This document shows positions 54,111 through 64,000 of a DNA stretch of 64,000 nucleotides, piece by piece (within the stretch, counting starts at the first letter, position 1; each line of letters starts with the position of its first letter). The notes beneath the pieces were generated by a model, which saw nothing but the letters and a program-made list of their open reading frames with translations, was not told the DNA's origin and did no database searches. Made by a program: the position numbers and the translations under genes. The stretch is from Toxotes chatareus (taxonomy: Eukaryota > Chordata > Actinopteri > Toxotidae), in assembly GCA_016801885.1 (NCBI GenBank), contig CM028905.1, positions 14,744,090-14,808,089 of the forward strand, given 5' to 3'.

Positions 54111-57100
54111 AGTATGTTAAGCAGTCAAACCAAACATTTTCTCTGTTGTTCTTCAGGTTAAAAAATTTTCCACGGGAAAACGACATTATTTTGGGTTAGG
54201 TTTTTTTTTTTTCCCCAAACAAATGGGGGGGATCAGGTGCCAGACAAGGTTCTGTTAACAAAAGAATTTTTTTTTGTGAAAAATTGAAATCCACCCCTGC
54301 CTGATTTTCAAGTTCAAACTCAGCAGATTTTTTTAAATTAAACCTGTTTCCCTTTTTGGAGTCCAAAAAAATTTTTATTCACCTTTTTTAAAAAAGGTTA
54401 GATTCAACTGAAAAATTCTTCAACTCAAAAGAGAAAACTTTTTATTCTGCCCGGGAAGTGAACCCTATTGCCCCCTTCTTCACAAAAAAACGTTTGTTTT
54501 AAAAAAATGACAGGAACTTTTCCCCTGACATCTGAAAAAAAAACACTGTGATCTGAATTTCTTAGAAACAAGACACGAGTAGAGAAACCGGTTCAGTGGA
54601 AAGAGGGATGGTGAAATGAATAAACTTTCCAAAAGAGGGAAAAGGGGAGGACTTGTTTTTCCCGGATGAAATTTTTAAGAAGGGAAAACCCGGGAATGCA
54701 TGCAGTTAGACTTTTCACTGAATGGCAGTTGTAAATTTTTTGTCTGGATGAAAAATGTCTTTGATATTAAAACCAAACTAAAAATATCTTTACTTGGGGA
54801 AAGTGTTTTGATAATTTTTACCATAAAAAACCTGAATTAGTCAAATAATGAATATGTTTTTACATGATGGTACAGGTTCAGGAATAATGACCGTAATTTA
54901 GGATTTTCAAAAAAACCCAAGAATAAAGAAATAAACTAGATTTTTTTAACTGCAGCAGATCCCCCAGCATTTAGATCACTCTGCAAAAAAAATTCATTCA
55001 TTATCTTTTGGCTGTGTCTTTAGCATAAATGGGAGATGTCAAATTAGTGTTTCAAACATGAGGGGAAGGGACTTTTTGTGTTAAAAGTGAAAAATTGAAG
55101 ACACCCTAAAAGTTGAGGTTTGAGAACAGTTTGATATTTTTTTAAATTTTCATTGATCATTTCACAAAGGATCCTTCCATATTCTGGAGAAAGGACAATG
55201 GTCCAGGGGGCCCATAAAAACCACCAAACCTCTGGATTTCATTTCACCAAACACTTTTTAAAAACCTCAGTGTCTTACTCATGATGATGGGATTGGGGAA
55301 ACTGGGGGTGCCCAGAGGTTTTCAGTGCTGATTTTTTGGGGAAGATGAGGGGTGATTTTAAGGCGGGGATGCTGCCCCGGACAGGGACGGGGGAAAAGGG
55401 GGGAAGACCGGAGCTGAGCCCCGAGACTTCCCAGCACTCCATCTGGACCGCCTGTTGGGATTCAGGGCTGAGAAATTCTCAAAACCCCTGCACAGTGGAT
55501 CAGGGGTGGTGGGGTAGAGATGGAGGGGCCCGCTTGTCCAAAGGGAGAAAAAAGCTTTTTGTTCTGCTAGTGGGGCTTTTTTCAGGGCCCCCCACCCCCC
55601 CCATTTCATTTTCTGCCCTGCCACACCTGCGGTTTTTGCAGAGGGGGGTCCCTATTTTCCCGCCCCCTTTTCCTTTTGATCCCTTCAGGTCAGTTCTGCA
55701 GCCTGTACCTGCCCATCACCACAAGGGAGGAGTTGGGGATTTTTAAGGGGACGGTTTGCCCATCCAGGCTTGATTGAGGCCCCGATGAGTCTTTTGGTTC
55801 CCTTTTTCCCAAACAAAACCCTGAATTGAAGTTCGTGTTTTACCAGGCCCGGGTTTTGGGGGAAAAGAGCCCCACTCGTCGGAGAAGCAGTCTGAGAGCT
55901 GAGCGAGGGAATCCTCGGGCCCTGGCCCTCCTAACCCAAATTTCCATTGTTCATTCTGCAGTGTTTCTATCCAACTCTTCAAATTAATATATTCAGAAAA
56001 AACCAAATCATTTGATATTATTAAAATTAAAATTAGTTTGGGAAATATTTTTCAATTTTCGTTTGTGACCGGTTTTAATGGAAAAAGCAGAGCTTTTAGC
56101 TTTTTCCTTCTTCTAAACACTTTAAAAACACAGAAAGAGATAAAATATATTGATGAAAAAAGGGGAAATGCCCCCTTTTAAGATTTTAATACTTTTTATT
56201 TTTTAAAAAATCATTTTTTTGGGCCCAAAAAGGATCTAGACTAAATTTAACCAAAAAAAACATAAAGTAAACTACTTCCCATCTATATGGCGATAGGGAC
56301 GGGGAACCCCCAAAAACAACGATGAAGCCCTTGAAAAGAGGCAAAACGCCTTCCCGACAAATTAAACCCAGGTTTTGATCAATTTTTCAAAGAGAGATTA
56401 TGAGGTGTTAAATTTATCACATTGTCAGACGCTTTTAAAAAAATCCAAACCTTTATAACTGTGAGGTTTTGGTATTTTGATGATTTATTTAGATTATAAA
56501 TTTTTGTATCCTGTTTAATATTTCATTTGTTTCTACAAAACCAAAAGTATTATTAAAGCTGTACAAAAAAGCTACATACTTCTGATGAATGAATGAATTG
56601 AGTTGATTAAAGTTCACCCTGCTGAACATTTTATAATATAAAGGTTTTTAGGGGGTCCCCCCACCCAACCCAAACCCTCTGACAATGTTCCACCCAAAAT
56701 GTATTTTTCCCCTTTCATATTGAAATGTCAGTTTTCATGTTGCATTTTTTATTCATTTAAAAGTAAAATGAATGTTTTTTGGGGGTTTTTGGCCCGGGGC
56801 TCGGGAGAGGAAAGCCCAAAAATCCCCAATTAATTGATGAGATTAAACTGAATAATCAGAGCTTTTAAACCTGTGACCCTGACCCATTTTGGGAGCAGAT
56901 GAATGCCTCACATACATTTGTAATGATGTTTGAACTTTTTCAAAAAGTTAAAATGTTAAAATTTTAAAAATTTAAATTTTAAAGGAAATAAATTTTACAA
57001 AAAAAAAATTTCAGATAAATAAAAATTAGGGAAAAAAAACAAAAAAACAAAAAAAAAAACAAAAAAAACAGAAAAACGTATTTGTTTTATTTTCTTTTAT

Positions 57101-57260
57101 ATAACATGAACTGTAAGAAAATGTTGGAGGGAATTATTGTTAGACCCTCCAAAGTTTTTCCCCTTGAAAAGTTAATTCTCAAAGAAGAATTTTCATTTAA
57201 ATTTTTTAAAATTTAAATACTGACAATATTTGGGACTTATGTACTAAGATGCAAAACTTA
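54111..57260. other. AT-rich flank with inflated homopolymers, no gene supported
   Basis: Many short runs of A, T, G and C. A 136-codon + frame at 55336-55746 overlaps an 88-codon - frame in GC-richer sequence. Neither has a recognisable domain, and codon content follows the local G/C runs. An A-rich low-complexity patch lies at about 57000-57070. Confidence 0.5.
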
Positions 57261-57271
57261 AAACATAAAAA

Positions 57272-57295
57272 TTTTTTTTTTTTTTTTTTTTTTTT
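57272..57295. repeat. Poly-T run
   Basis: 24 consecutive T within low-complexity A/T sequence. Confidence 0.9.
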
Positions 57296-57464
57296 GATTT
57301 AAAGAAATAAAAGTTTAATGAAAGTTAAAAAAAAATTCAAATTTTTTTTTCATTTTTTAAAAGTTTTAAAGAAAGTGTATTAAATTAAACTTATCAAAAT
57401 AAAAAACAGAAATTTATCTTAAAAAAAAGAAAAAACCATCTATACAAAAAAGAGTTAAACTTAT

Positions 57465-57486
57465 CTGTGTGTGTGTGTCTGTGTGT
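57465..57486. repeat. (TG)n microsatellite
   Basis: TGTGTGTGTGTGTCTGTGTG, next to a G-rich segment (57490-57860). Confidence 0.85.
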
Positions 57487-57489
57487 TTT

Positions 57490-58280
57490 TAGGGAGGGGA
57501 GCCCCGGCGGGGGGAGGGGCCAGAGGGGTGCAGCATACCCCAACGGGGGGCCAAAGGCTGTGGAGGCCCGGGGCGGGAAAAAAAAGAGGGGGGAGGAGAA
57601 GGGGTGACTGATAGCAAAACCCTTTTAAACTGCCAAAGGAGACAGGGTGGGGACCCTGACCGGGATAAAGTTTTGCCCAAACAAAAAGACAGGAGGCAGT
57701 GCAAAACTTGTTCATACATTTAGAATGACGTCCTGCGGGAACTGTCCGGTGGCCTTGGAGGGGGGGCTGGGGGGGGGTCCAACGGGAAAAGCAGGAGTCT
57801 CAGTGTCTTCCCGGGGCCTGAGTTCCCCTGCCCTCCCCCTACAGCAGAAAAAAAGCCATTGCCCCAACATCTTTTTTTTCTTATAAAAATTGGATTGATC
57901 GTGTAGAACTTGAGGGGTTGATGATTAAAATCTTCGTTTTCAACAATAAAAAACCCAAAGTTTATGTCAAGGGTTGGGGAGTGTTTTTTCAATCTTAATG
58001 AAATTTTTTATAAAAAGGGGAATCATTGGGGTTTAAAGGGGAAATTCCCTATTTAAAAAATTAGTTATTGCACAAATAAAATAAAGATAATGGAAAAATC
58101 AGATTTCAAATCAACACAAGCTCATAAAAATCTAACAGGATGCCTTTTTTCCGATAAAAAGAAAGGAGTTTACCTTTTGGGCGGGCTCATCTGGCCCTGT
58201 GGACCCCCCTTTCCAGTAGCTGGGGTCGGAGGTGAGAAGGCAGATAAACATCAACCCAAAAACAGAGTTTAGGATTTTTT
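57490..58280. other. G-rich segment, possible broken exons, unassigned
   Basis: GC-richer islands in AT-rich sequence with frames on both strands. On the minus strand near 58163-58215, AGCTACTGGAAAGG ... GCCCAAAAG followed by GTAAAC could be an exon end with splice donor. No family is recognised and homopolymer errors prevent a call. Confidence 0.2.
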
Positions 58281-61200
58281 AACTCAAGTCAACTCAACAC
58301 AATTTTTGACTAACACTAAAAAATGTTTACCCCCTTCAACCGCTGACCCATGTTTTCCCCTTCTTTAAAAAACATTTTCTACCTGTGGGAAATGTCCTTT
58401 TTTTTTTCCTTCCTAATTTATTGCTTATTTTTTATTCATTGCAATGTCAAAAACTTAATAAAAAAAAAAAACATAAAGTCACCTAAAACCCAAAAAATAA
58501 TGAATGTAGTCATCTACAAAAAAATGTCAAAAATGGAAACATTACTTTAAAAGCAGCTTTTTACTGAAGGGGGAGGATGAATGAAAACCCTAATATGCAA
58601 GAGTTTTTTCCTAAGAAGTTAAATGTAAACTAATGTGTTTTTTTAAAGAGGTTGACAGCGGGGCAGGTTACTTTGTCTAAAAAAGTTTTTAATCAAAAAA
58701 AAAAATGAATATTATGTTTTGATTGCTAATGTTTTTACCTTTGAAATTAAAAAAAAATTGATTTGCTCTAAAAAAAAAAAAAGGGTGGGAGTTTGTATAA
58801 AGAAAAAAGGGATTTGATTTTGTTCAACAAGGAAAAATGATTGAGCTTCTGAAACAAAGAGGGGGAGGATATTTTGAAATTTCCTGGGGGAATTTAGCAA
58901 CCATAGAGCTCTAAGGGGCAAAAAGGGGCTTTACCAGCACAGTGATTTAACCCCTGACAAAATAAATATGAGGGGGATGTTCCTGGTGTTTATCCCAAAA
59001 GAAAAAAAGGGAGACGGGCGGGAAAAGTCACCGGGGGGGGAAAAATGTTTTTCCCCACCTGAGTCCTCTTTACCTCACCTGTATGTCCTACACCAACTGG
59101 GATCTTATGATAAAAAATTTTAAAAGCCCCGGTTGATGTTTTTAGTTTAAGATCATTACAAACAGAGATAGAGAGGCTCTTTTCATCATTTCATTTGATA
59201 TTTAAAAAACTGAGACACATTTTCAAATCAAGGGGTTTGGGGTCGAGGACCATGGGGGCCCTTTTTCCTGTCGTTCACCATGAAAGCCTAGAACAGGGAA
59301 AGATGCAAACATTTTTTTAGAGATTTCCCACACTGGCAGACAGTTTGTCTTTTTTTCTTGTACTTTTGAACCAAACCTTTTTTTAACTCAGAGAGTCTGT
59401 TTTTTTTAGACCTTCATCCCATTAATGTGAATGAGTACCATCATTTTGAAGCTATTGACGGGGTGTCACTTTTTGTGTATTTTCCTGTTGTTGGTTTCCG
59501 ACTTGTTTATAATATTTATAAATAGTTTGATAAAGGATAACATTTCATTTTTTTTAATTTTTTTTTACAAAGCTGTTTCCCAAATCTTTTCAATACCCCA
59601 AATATTTTAGTTTTTTTAGTTATAAACAACCATATCTGTAACTTCCTTATTTTTCATTTTATTGCTCTGTTTAAAAAAAAAAAAAAAAAAAAAAAGGGGT
59701 TTTTAAATTCGGGTTCAAGGGTTTGTAGTTCTATTTTTTCAGAGTAGTTACATTTCCCCCTTTTTTGTTTTGTTTTTCCCTTTTTAAACCTTTTTTTGCA
59801 TCCTCAGAGTTAAAAGTAAAAAAGTCATTTTATGCCTCATGATCTGCAAAAATAAAAAACAGGGGTACAGAAATTTTCAAACCCCTTTTACATTTTTCAC
59901 TTTGTTAAATTGGACCAAAAACACATGGTATCTTTTTTCCCCTCATTAATGAAAAGGCCCAATATTGAAGAAAAAAATTGTGGAAATTTTTTGCAGATTT
60001 TTAAAAGAAAACAAATATCACAGCCATATATTGACCCTTTGCTGTTTTTAAGAAGCACGTTTTTGACAAGGGTACAAAAAAAAGGGGTGAAAATTTAAAG
60101 GGGGGTCTTAATATCATACCACAAGCTCTTATTTCGGATTTATTCATAAAAAAGCGTTATCCCAGGGTCTAAAAAGTACAGTGACAGATGAAATAAGGGA
60201 CCTAAGAAAAAAATGTTTTTTCCCCCCTTAACCTGTAGTTCTTTTTTCCAAAAATTAATTATCATCAGCAGGGGGGATGTCTGGCCAACAAATGATCCCA
60301 AATGGGAAGCATGGACCCAAAATCTTTTGGGGAGAGGACTTCTCTTGTTATTTCAAAAATGGGTTCCCAGTATTCAGAATAAAACCAAAAATTTGAAGAT
60401 ATTTTTGAAAAACATTTGTGCACAATGAAGACATTTTAAACAGCTAAGTTTTGATTTTGGGTAGTTTTTAAATAAATGAATTTTATACAGACAAACTATT
60501 GTATTTATACAAAAACTCAGTTTATAAAATAAGTAAAATATTTCTTTTAAAAAAAATATTTAAATGCTGCTTACTTTTAAAAATTACTGTTATTTGATAG
60601 TTAAAGAAAAATTTAATTTTTAATTGGAAACATGGCAAAGCACATGTTAAGAACTCTGCTGAAACCCCGCTTAAAAATTTTTCTTTTTTTAAATTTGTTT
60701 TTCACCCCCCTCCTCTTCCCCCGGGAGAGATGACAGTTCTTTTGTTGACAAAAAAAAACCCATCCGTGTCAGGGCCCGTTTCAAAAAACTTTAAAAATAA
60801 AGTTTTTTAAAAGACCAAATGAATTGGGGTAATTTTCTAATAATATTAAGGTCATTTGGCCAAAGGGGGGTGGTTTTCTTAAAAAAATAAATAAAAAGCA
60901 TTTTCAGTTTGTTAGCTCTTGAGAAAAAAATACGGGGTGCTGCCAGGCCCAACCAAACTTTGGGAAACACAAATTACAATCCGCTATTTTTTTGGGGCCA
61001 CTTTTTTCGATTAAAAAAAATCAGGACAAAAAAACAAAAAACCAAAATTTGTTGGTTGTAAACAACTTTTCCCAAATTTTAAAATTGGCCCCTTTTTTTT
61101 TTTTAAAATTTAAAAACAGTAAAAAAAAACCTTTTTATTTAGAAAAAATTTTTCCCCTTAGCAGTTAAATCTAATTTTTGGGGGCTTAGGCTTTGAAATC

Positions 61201-62540
61201 CTTTTAATAGTGGGGGGGACGTTTATTTAAATTTTTTTCCTTTTAGACCACCTTTTTCTTTTCATGTAAACCCTTTTGCCCTGTGGGCTGGTTTGCCGGG
61301 CCCCCTTTTGCTGCTTTTTCCCCAGGCTAAATGCCCTTGTCCCTCTCCCCCCACCTCTCTTTTTTTTCTAAATACCATTTTAAACCTTTATAGTTTAAGC
61401 CCCTTGTCGAAAAGTATTTTTTCTTTTTTCTGTTTTTTTTTTCTGTTCTAGGTTTTTGGCTCCAGCGGGAAAATTTCCCCCTTTTTGTTTGTTCCCCAAA
61501 TTCCCACCCACCCAGTTCAAAAAAGCTTTTCCTTTCAAATTTTGGGTTTTTTCTTTTCAAAAAATTCAAATTTTTAATTTTTTACTCGGTAACATTTTTT
61601 TCCCTAAATTCCTAGTATTTTTTAGTTCATTTAGGGACCCCGCTTGGGGATTGAAGAATTTCACTTTGGGGGAAAAGGGGCCCGCCCCTTTTTGGTTATT
61701 TTCAAAGGGGGTCGAAAAGCAATTTTCATTCCCCAAGTTTTTTTGGGCGTGGTTTTCCCTTTGCTGAAGGGTTTTTTAATACCTGTAACACCCCTGGTTT
61801 CCAAAATTACCAAATTCGATTTTTGAAAGGGTTGGGCTTTATTTTTTTTAATAACTTTGGGTGAGTTGAAGGGATTGGGGGTTTTTTCACTTATGGTTTT
61901 TTCAGAGACGTTAAATCCCCCAAAGTTGGGTTTTCGGGGCAAATTTGTGAATTAGAGAAAAAGCCAAATAAAAAAATACTAAAAAAAACACCACCCTTTT
62001 GTTATTTTTTTATTGGCGACAAAACAGCTTCTGCGGAATACCGGGGTTATTTTTGCCGCTGTTTTTTTTTGGTTGTTTTTTTCGGCTGAACGGGGAGAAA
62101 GCCGGGCCCAAAAAAGGGCCCGGGATTAAACTGAGGACAAAACGGGTTTTTTTTTTGGTTCTTTTTTTTAAAGTTTTTTCAAAAAAATGAAAAAAAATTT
62201 AAAAAAAATTGTATCTCACCATTTTTGAGCAGTGAATGGAAATGTGCCTGAACGGGAAAGGAAAGGGGAAAAGAAGACCAACAGGGGAGGAGAGTATTTT
62301 CTACAGGACAAAGAGGGAGGGGAGGATTTCTGATGGATGAATGATTTGTTTTCTCCAGATAAAAGGTAGAAAGGTGTGTGACGTGGAGGGAACGCACTGA
62401 ATCAGTGTGGGACAGAGGGAGGGAGCCCCCCCCCCAAAAAAAGTCGGGGTGGGGGGCCCGGATCCAGCCCAAAAGGCTGAGGGAGATGGGGACCTAACTG
62501 TCCAACTTTCCCAGTCAGAGCTCAGCACCCATCACTAATC
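58281..62540. other. AT-rich, homopolymer-laden region, no gene supported
   Basis: Dense A and T runs, including poly-A at 59673-59695 and A/T-rich frames at 59910-60098, 61456-61767 and others rich in Phe and Lys. These follow base composition, not protein structure. Confidence 0.55.
59673..59695. repeat. Poly-A run
   Basis: 23 consecutive A followed by GGGG. Confidence 0.9.
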
Positions 62541-64000
62541 ATTATTCACCAAACCCTTGGGTTGAAGGCCAAGCAGACACACCCAGATCCGGGGACCCTA
62601 ACCGACCTGAATGGACCAGCCAGCTGTGTGTCCATGAAGAGTACGTCAATGAGCCAAAATTTTAAAAGGGACAGCCCCTCTCCAAAAAAAAAGGGAGCTG
62701 CAGCTGACATTTTTTTTTTTTTAGAGAAAACAATGAATAGTAGATATGTTGCCCCCGCCCCATGCCCCCAATTTTTAATTTTGGGTCCCCCAGGACCCAT
62801 CAGAGACCAGCCCTCCTGCATGGCCCACCCCATGAAGAAACAAAGGGACCCCAATTTTTTAAAGACACCCCTCTTTTAAAAGGGAGCTGCAGCTGATTTT
62901 AAATGAAAAACCCTTTTAAAACGCCCCTTTTATAAAGTAAGGGGGCTCGGGAGCCATGAATAAATAAGAACATGATCAGGCGAAAACAGGCTTTAGGAAA
63001 AGTTGGTGTTTCTTTCAAGAAAAGATTTATGTTTTTATATGTGCATCGATCAAAAAACCTCAACCCAAAACATCCAGTTCCAGTTTTTTGGTAGTGTCCG
63101 GGCAGGGGTGAGATTTTGTAAAAACCCAGTGTGAGTCCCTAAACCATCTTTTTAAAAGGGGATTTTTGGATGACTTATAGAGGCAGAACGATTGCTTGTT
63201 TCCTCATTGAGAATTCAGCACAGTAGTTTTGCTTAATGGGACAGTCACCACAGAACATAAAAGGCTGTTGTTTGTGAAAAAAGAAAAAAACACCACAGAG
63301 CTAAAAAAAGGAGCTAACTTCAGATTCTCCAGAGGGCCCAGAAAAGGGGGTTAGTGCTCAGTCTGTCCAGGCACAAACAATACCCATTTTTTGGTCTGCA
63401 TGGACAACAACTATTTTGACATCTGTTGTGTTGAAAAACCTGGGTTTCCCCTTTTTAGAGCAGGATTGAGGGCCAAAGGGATCTGATGTTTTCCCAGGGT
63501 TTTTATTTTTTTGATTGGCAATAAGTTTTCTGCCAGCTGGAAGGAACATTGCTTTTGTAAGAAGGAGCTAAGAAGACCCGGGAAGGGGGATCCAATTCCC
63601 CGGAATGCTCAGAGATAGGGGGAGAGGAGGTTTTGGGCCCCCTGAAGGGAAGACAGAGGGGGAGCAGAAAGAGGCTTTTTGGAAGATCACGGGAATTTGA
63701 GGGGGAAAAGCAGGAGGAGGGCTGACTGTCTGAACAGAAGAGGATTTCTAAAGTTTCAACATGAGGGACAAAGGGGAAAATAACGCCCAAAATGGGGGGG
63801 AAATATGTTCGTGTGCCCAGGGGATGAACATGTTTTTTTTATGAATAGCATTGATGTTGTTTTTTTTGTTCATTCGGACATGTCGCTGAGTTTGTCAAAA
63901 ATTTAAATTGTAAGAAGAAGTTCCAGGGGTTTGAGGATTTTTTAAAGGGGAAACCCCAAACCCCCAAATCAACAAGAGCCATCACAGAGGAGGACGAGGG
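62541..64000. other. Flank with possible exon-like fragments, unassigned
   Basis: GC-balanced islands near 62554-62650 and 62780-62850 are open in more than one + frame, the second preceded by a pyrimidine-ending TCCCCCAG. No domain recognised. A G/A-rich stretch at 63575-63725 is low complexity. Confidence 0.2.

Noticed and set aside
55336..55746. 136-codon + frame
   Set aside because: Overlapped by an equally open minus frame in G/C-run sequence; no domain, no splice or start context I trust.
57465..57715. Proline-rich minus-strand frames resembling collagen-like sequence
   Set aside because: No Gly-X-Y periodicity; proline comes from C-runs opposite G-runs.
62562..62879. Possible exon on + strand
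   Set aside because: Two + frames and one minus frame are all open here and give different plausible peptides; homopolymer errors make the frame undecidable.

Overview
The window is dominated by a tandem array of spliceosomal small nuclear RNA genes. From 1 to about 52,763 the + strand repeats one unit built around U2, U5 and U1 snRNA genes, all in the same direction. The snRNAs are recognised directly: U2 by its ATCGCTTCTCGG start, branch-site pairing GTAGTA, CATTTTTAG Sm-like site and GGTGCACC end; U5 by loop I (CGCCTTTTACTAAAGA); U1 by ATACTTACCTGGCAGGGG, CCATTGCACTCCGG and the 3' stem-loop. I recall U1/U2/U5 linkage (with 5S rRNA) from flatfish. With the vertebrate-type snRNA promoter elements and a retrovirus-like insertion, a teleost fish is the likely source. 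This is inferred, and no protein marker confirms it.

Layout. 1-3,500: badly degraded units plus a 299-base poly-T tract. 3,517-14,741: units with many small indels. 14,742-21,748: a 5'-truncated U2 split by a 6.8-kb LTR element lying on the minus strand, with 391/392-bp LTRs and a 4-bp ATGG target duplication. 21,749-24,949: deletion-scarred units, including U2/U1 chimeras. 24,950-39,327: five long units and one short unit that are nearly identical and hold the best snRNA genes. 39,328-52,763: more diverged copies, the first of them a U2-U5 deletion fusion. 52,764-64,000: AT-rich flank with inflated homopolymers, one stray fragment of array spacer (about 54,003-54,110), and no gene I can support.

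A long unit (about 2.58 kb) runs U2 - about 0.39 kb spacer - U5 - about 1.15 kb spacer - U1 - about 0.4 kb spacer - truncated U5 3' end - U2 promoter - next U2. A short unit (about 1.43 kb) lacks the U5-U1 spacer and all of U1 except its last stem-loop. It looks like one deletion between two similar GGTGGGG/GGTAGTGGGG sites. Each gene has its own vertebrate-type elements. U1 has a ZNF143/Staf (SPH) site and a near-octamer; U2 has a GC box and U5 an inverted CCAAT box. A GACGGTKGTASC-like block precedes U2 and U5, and 3'-box-like sequences follow each snRNA. The products would serve one machine: U1 recognises 5' splice sites, U2 the branch point, and U5 aligns exons.

No protein-coding gene is supported. 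The open frames in the array are short, shift between copies with single-base indels, or lie inside snRNA genes. Sequence quality differs sharply between blocks. Part of the apparent decay outside 24.9-39.3 kb may be uncorrected long-read error, so copy-by-copy statements about function there are provisional.
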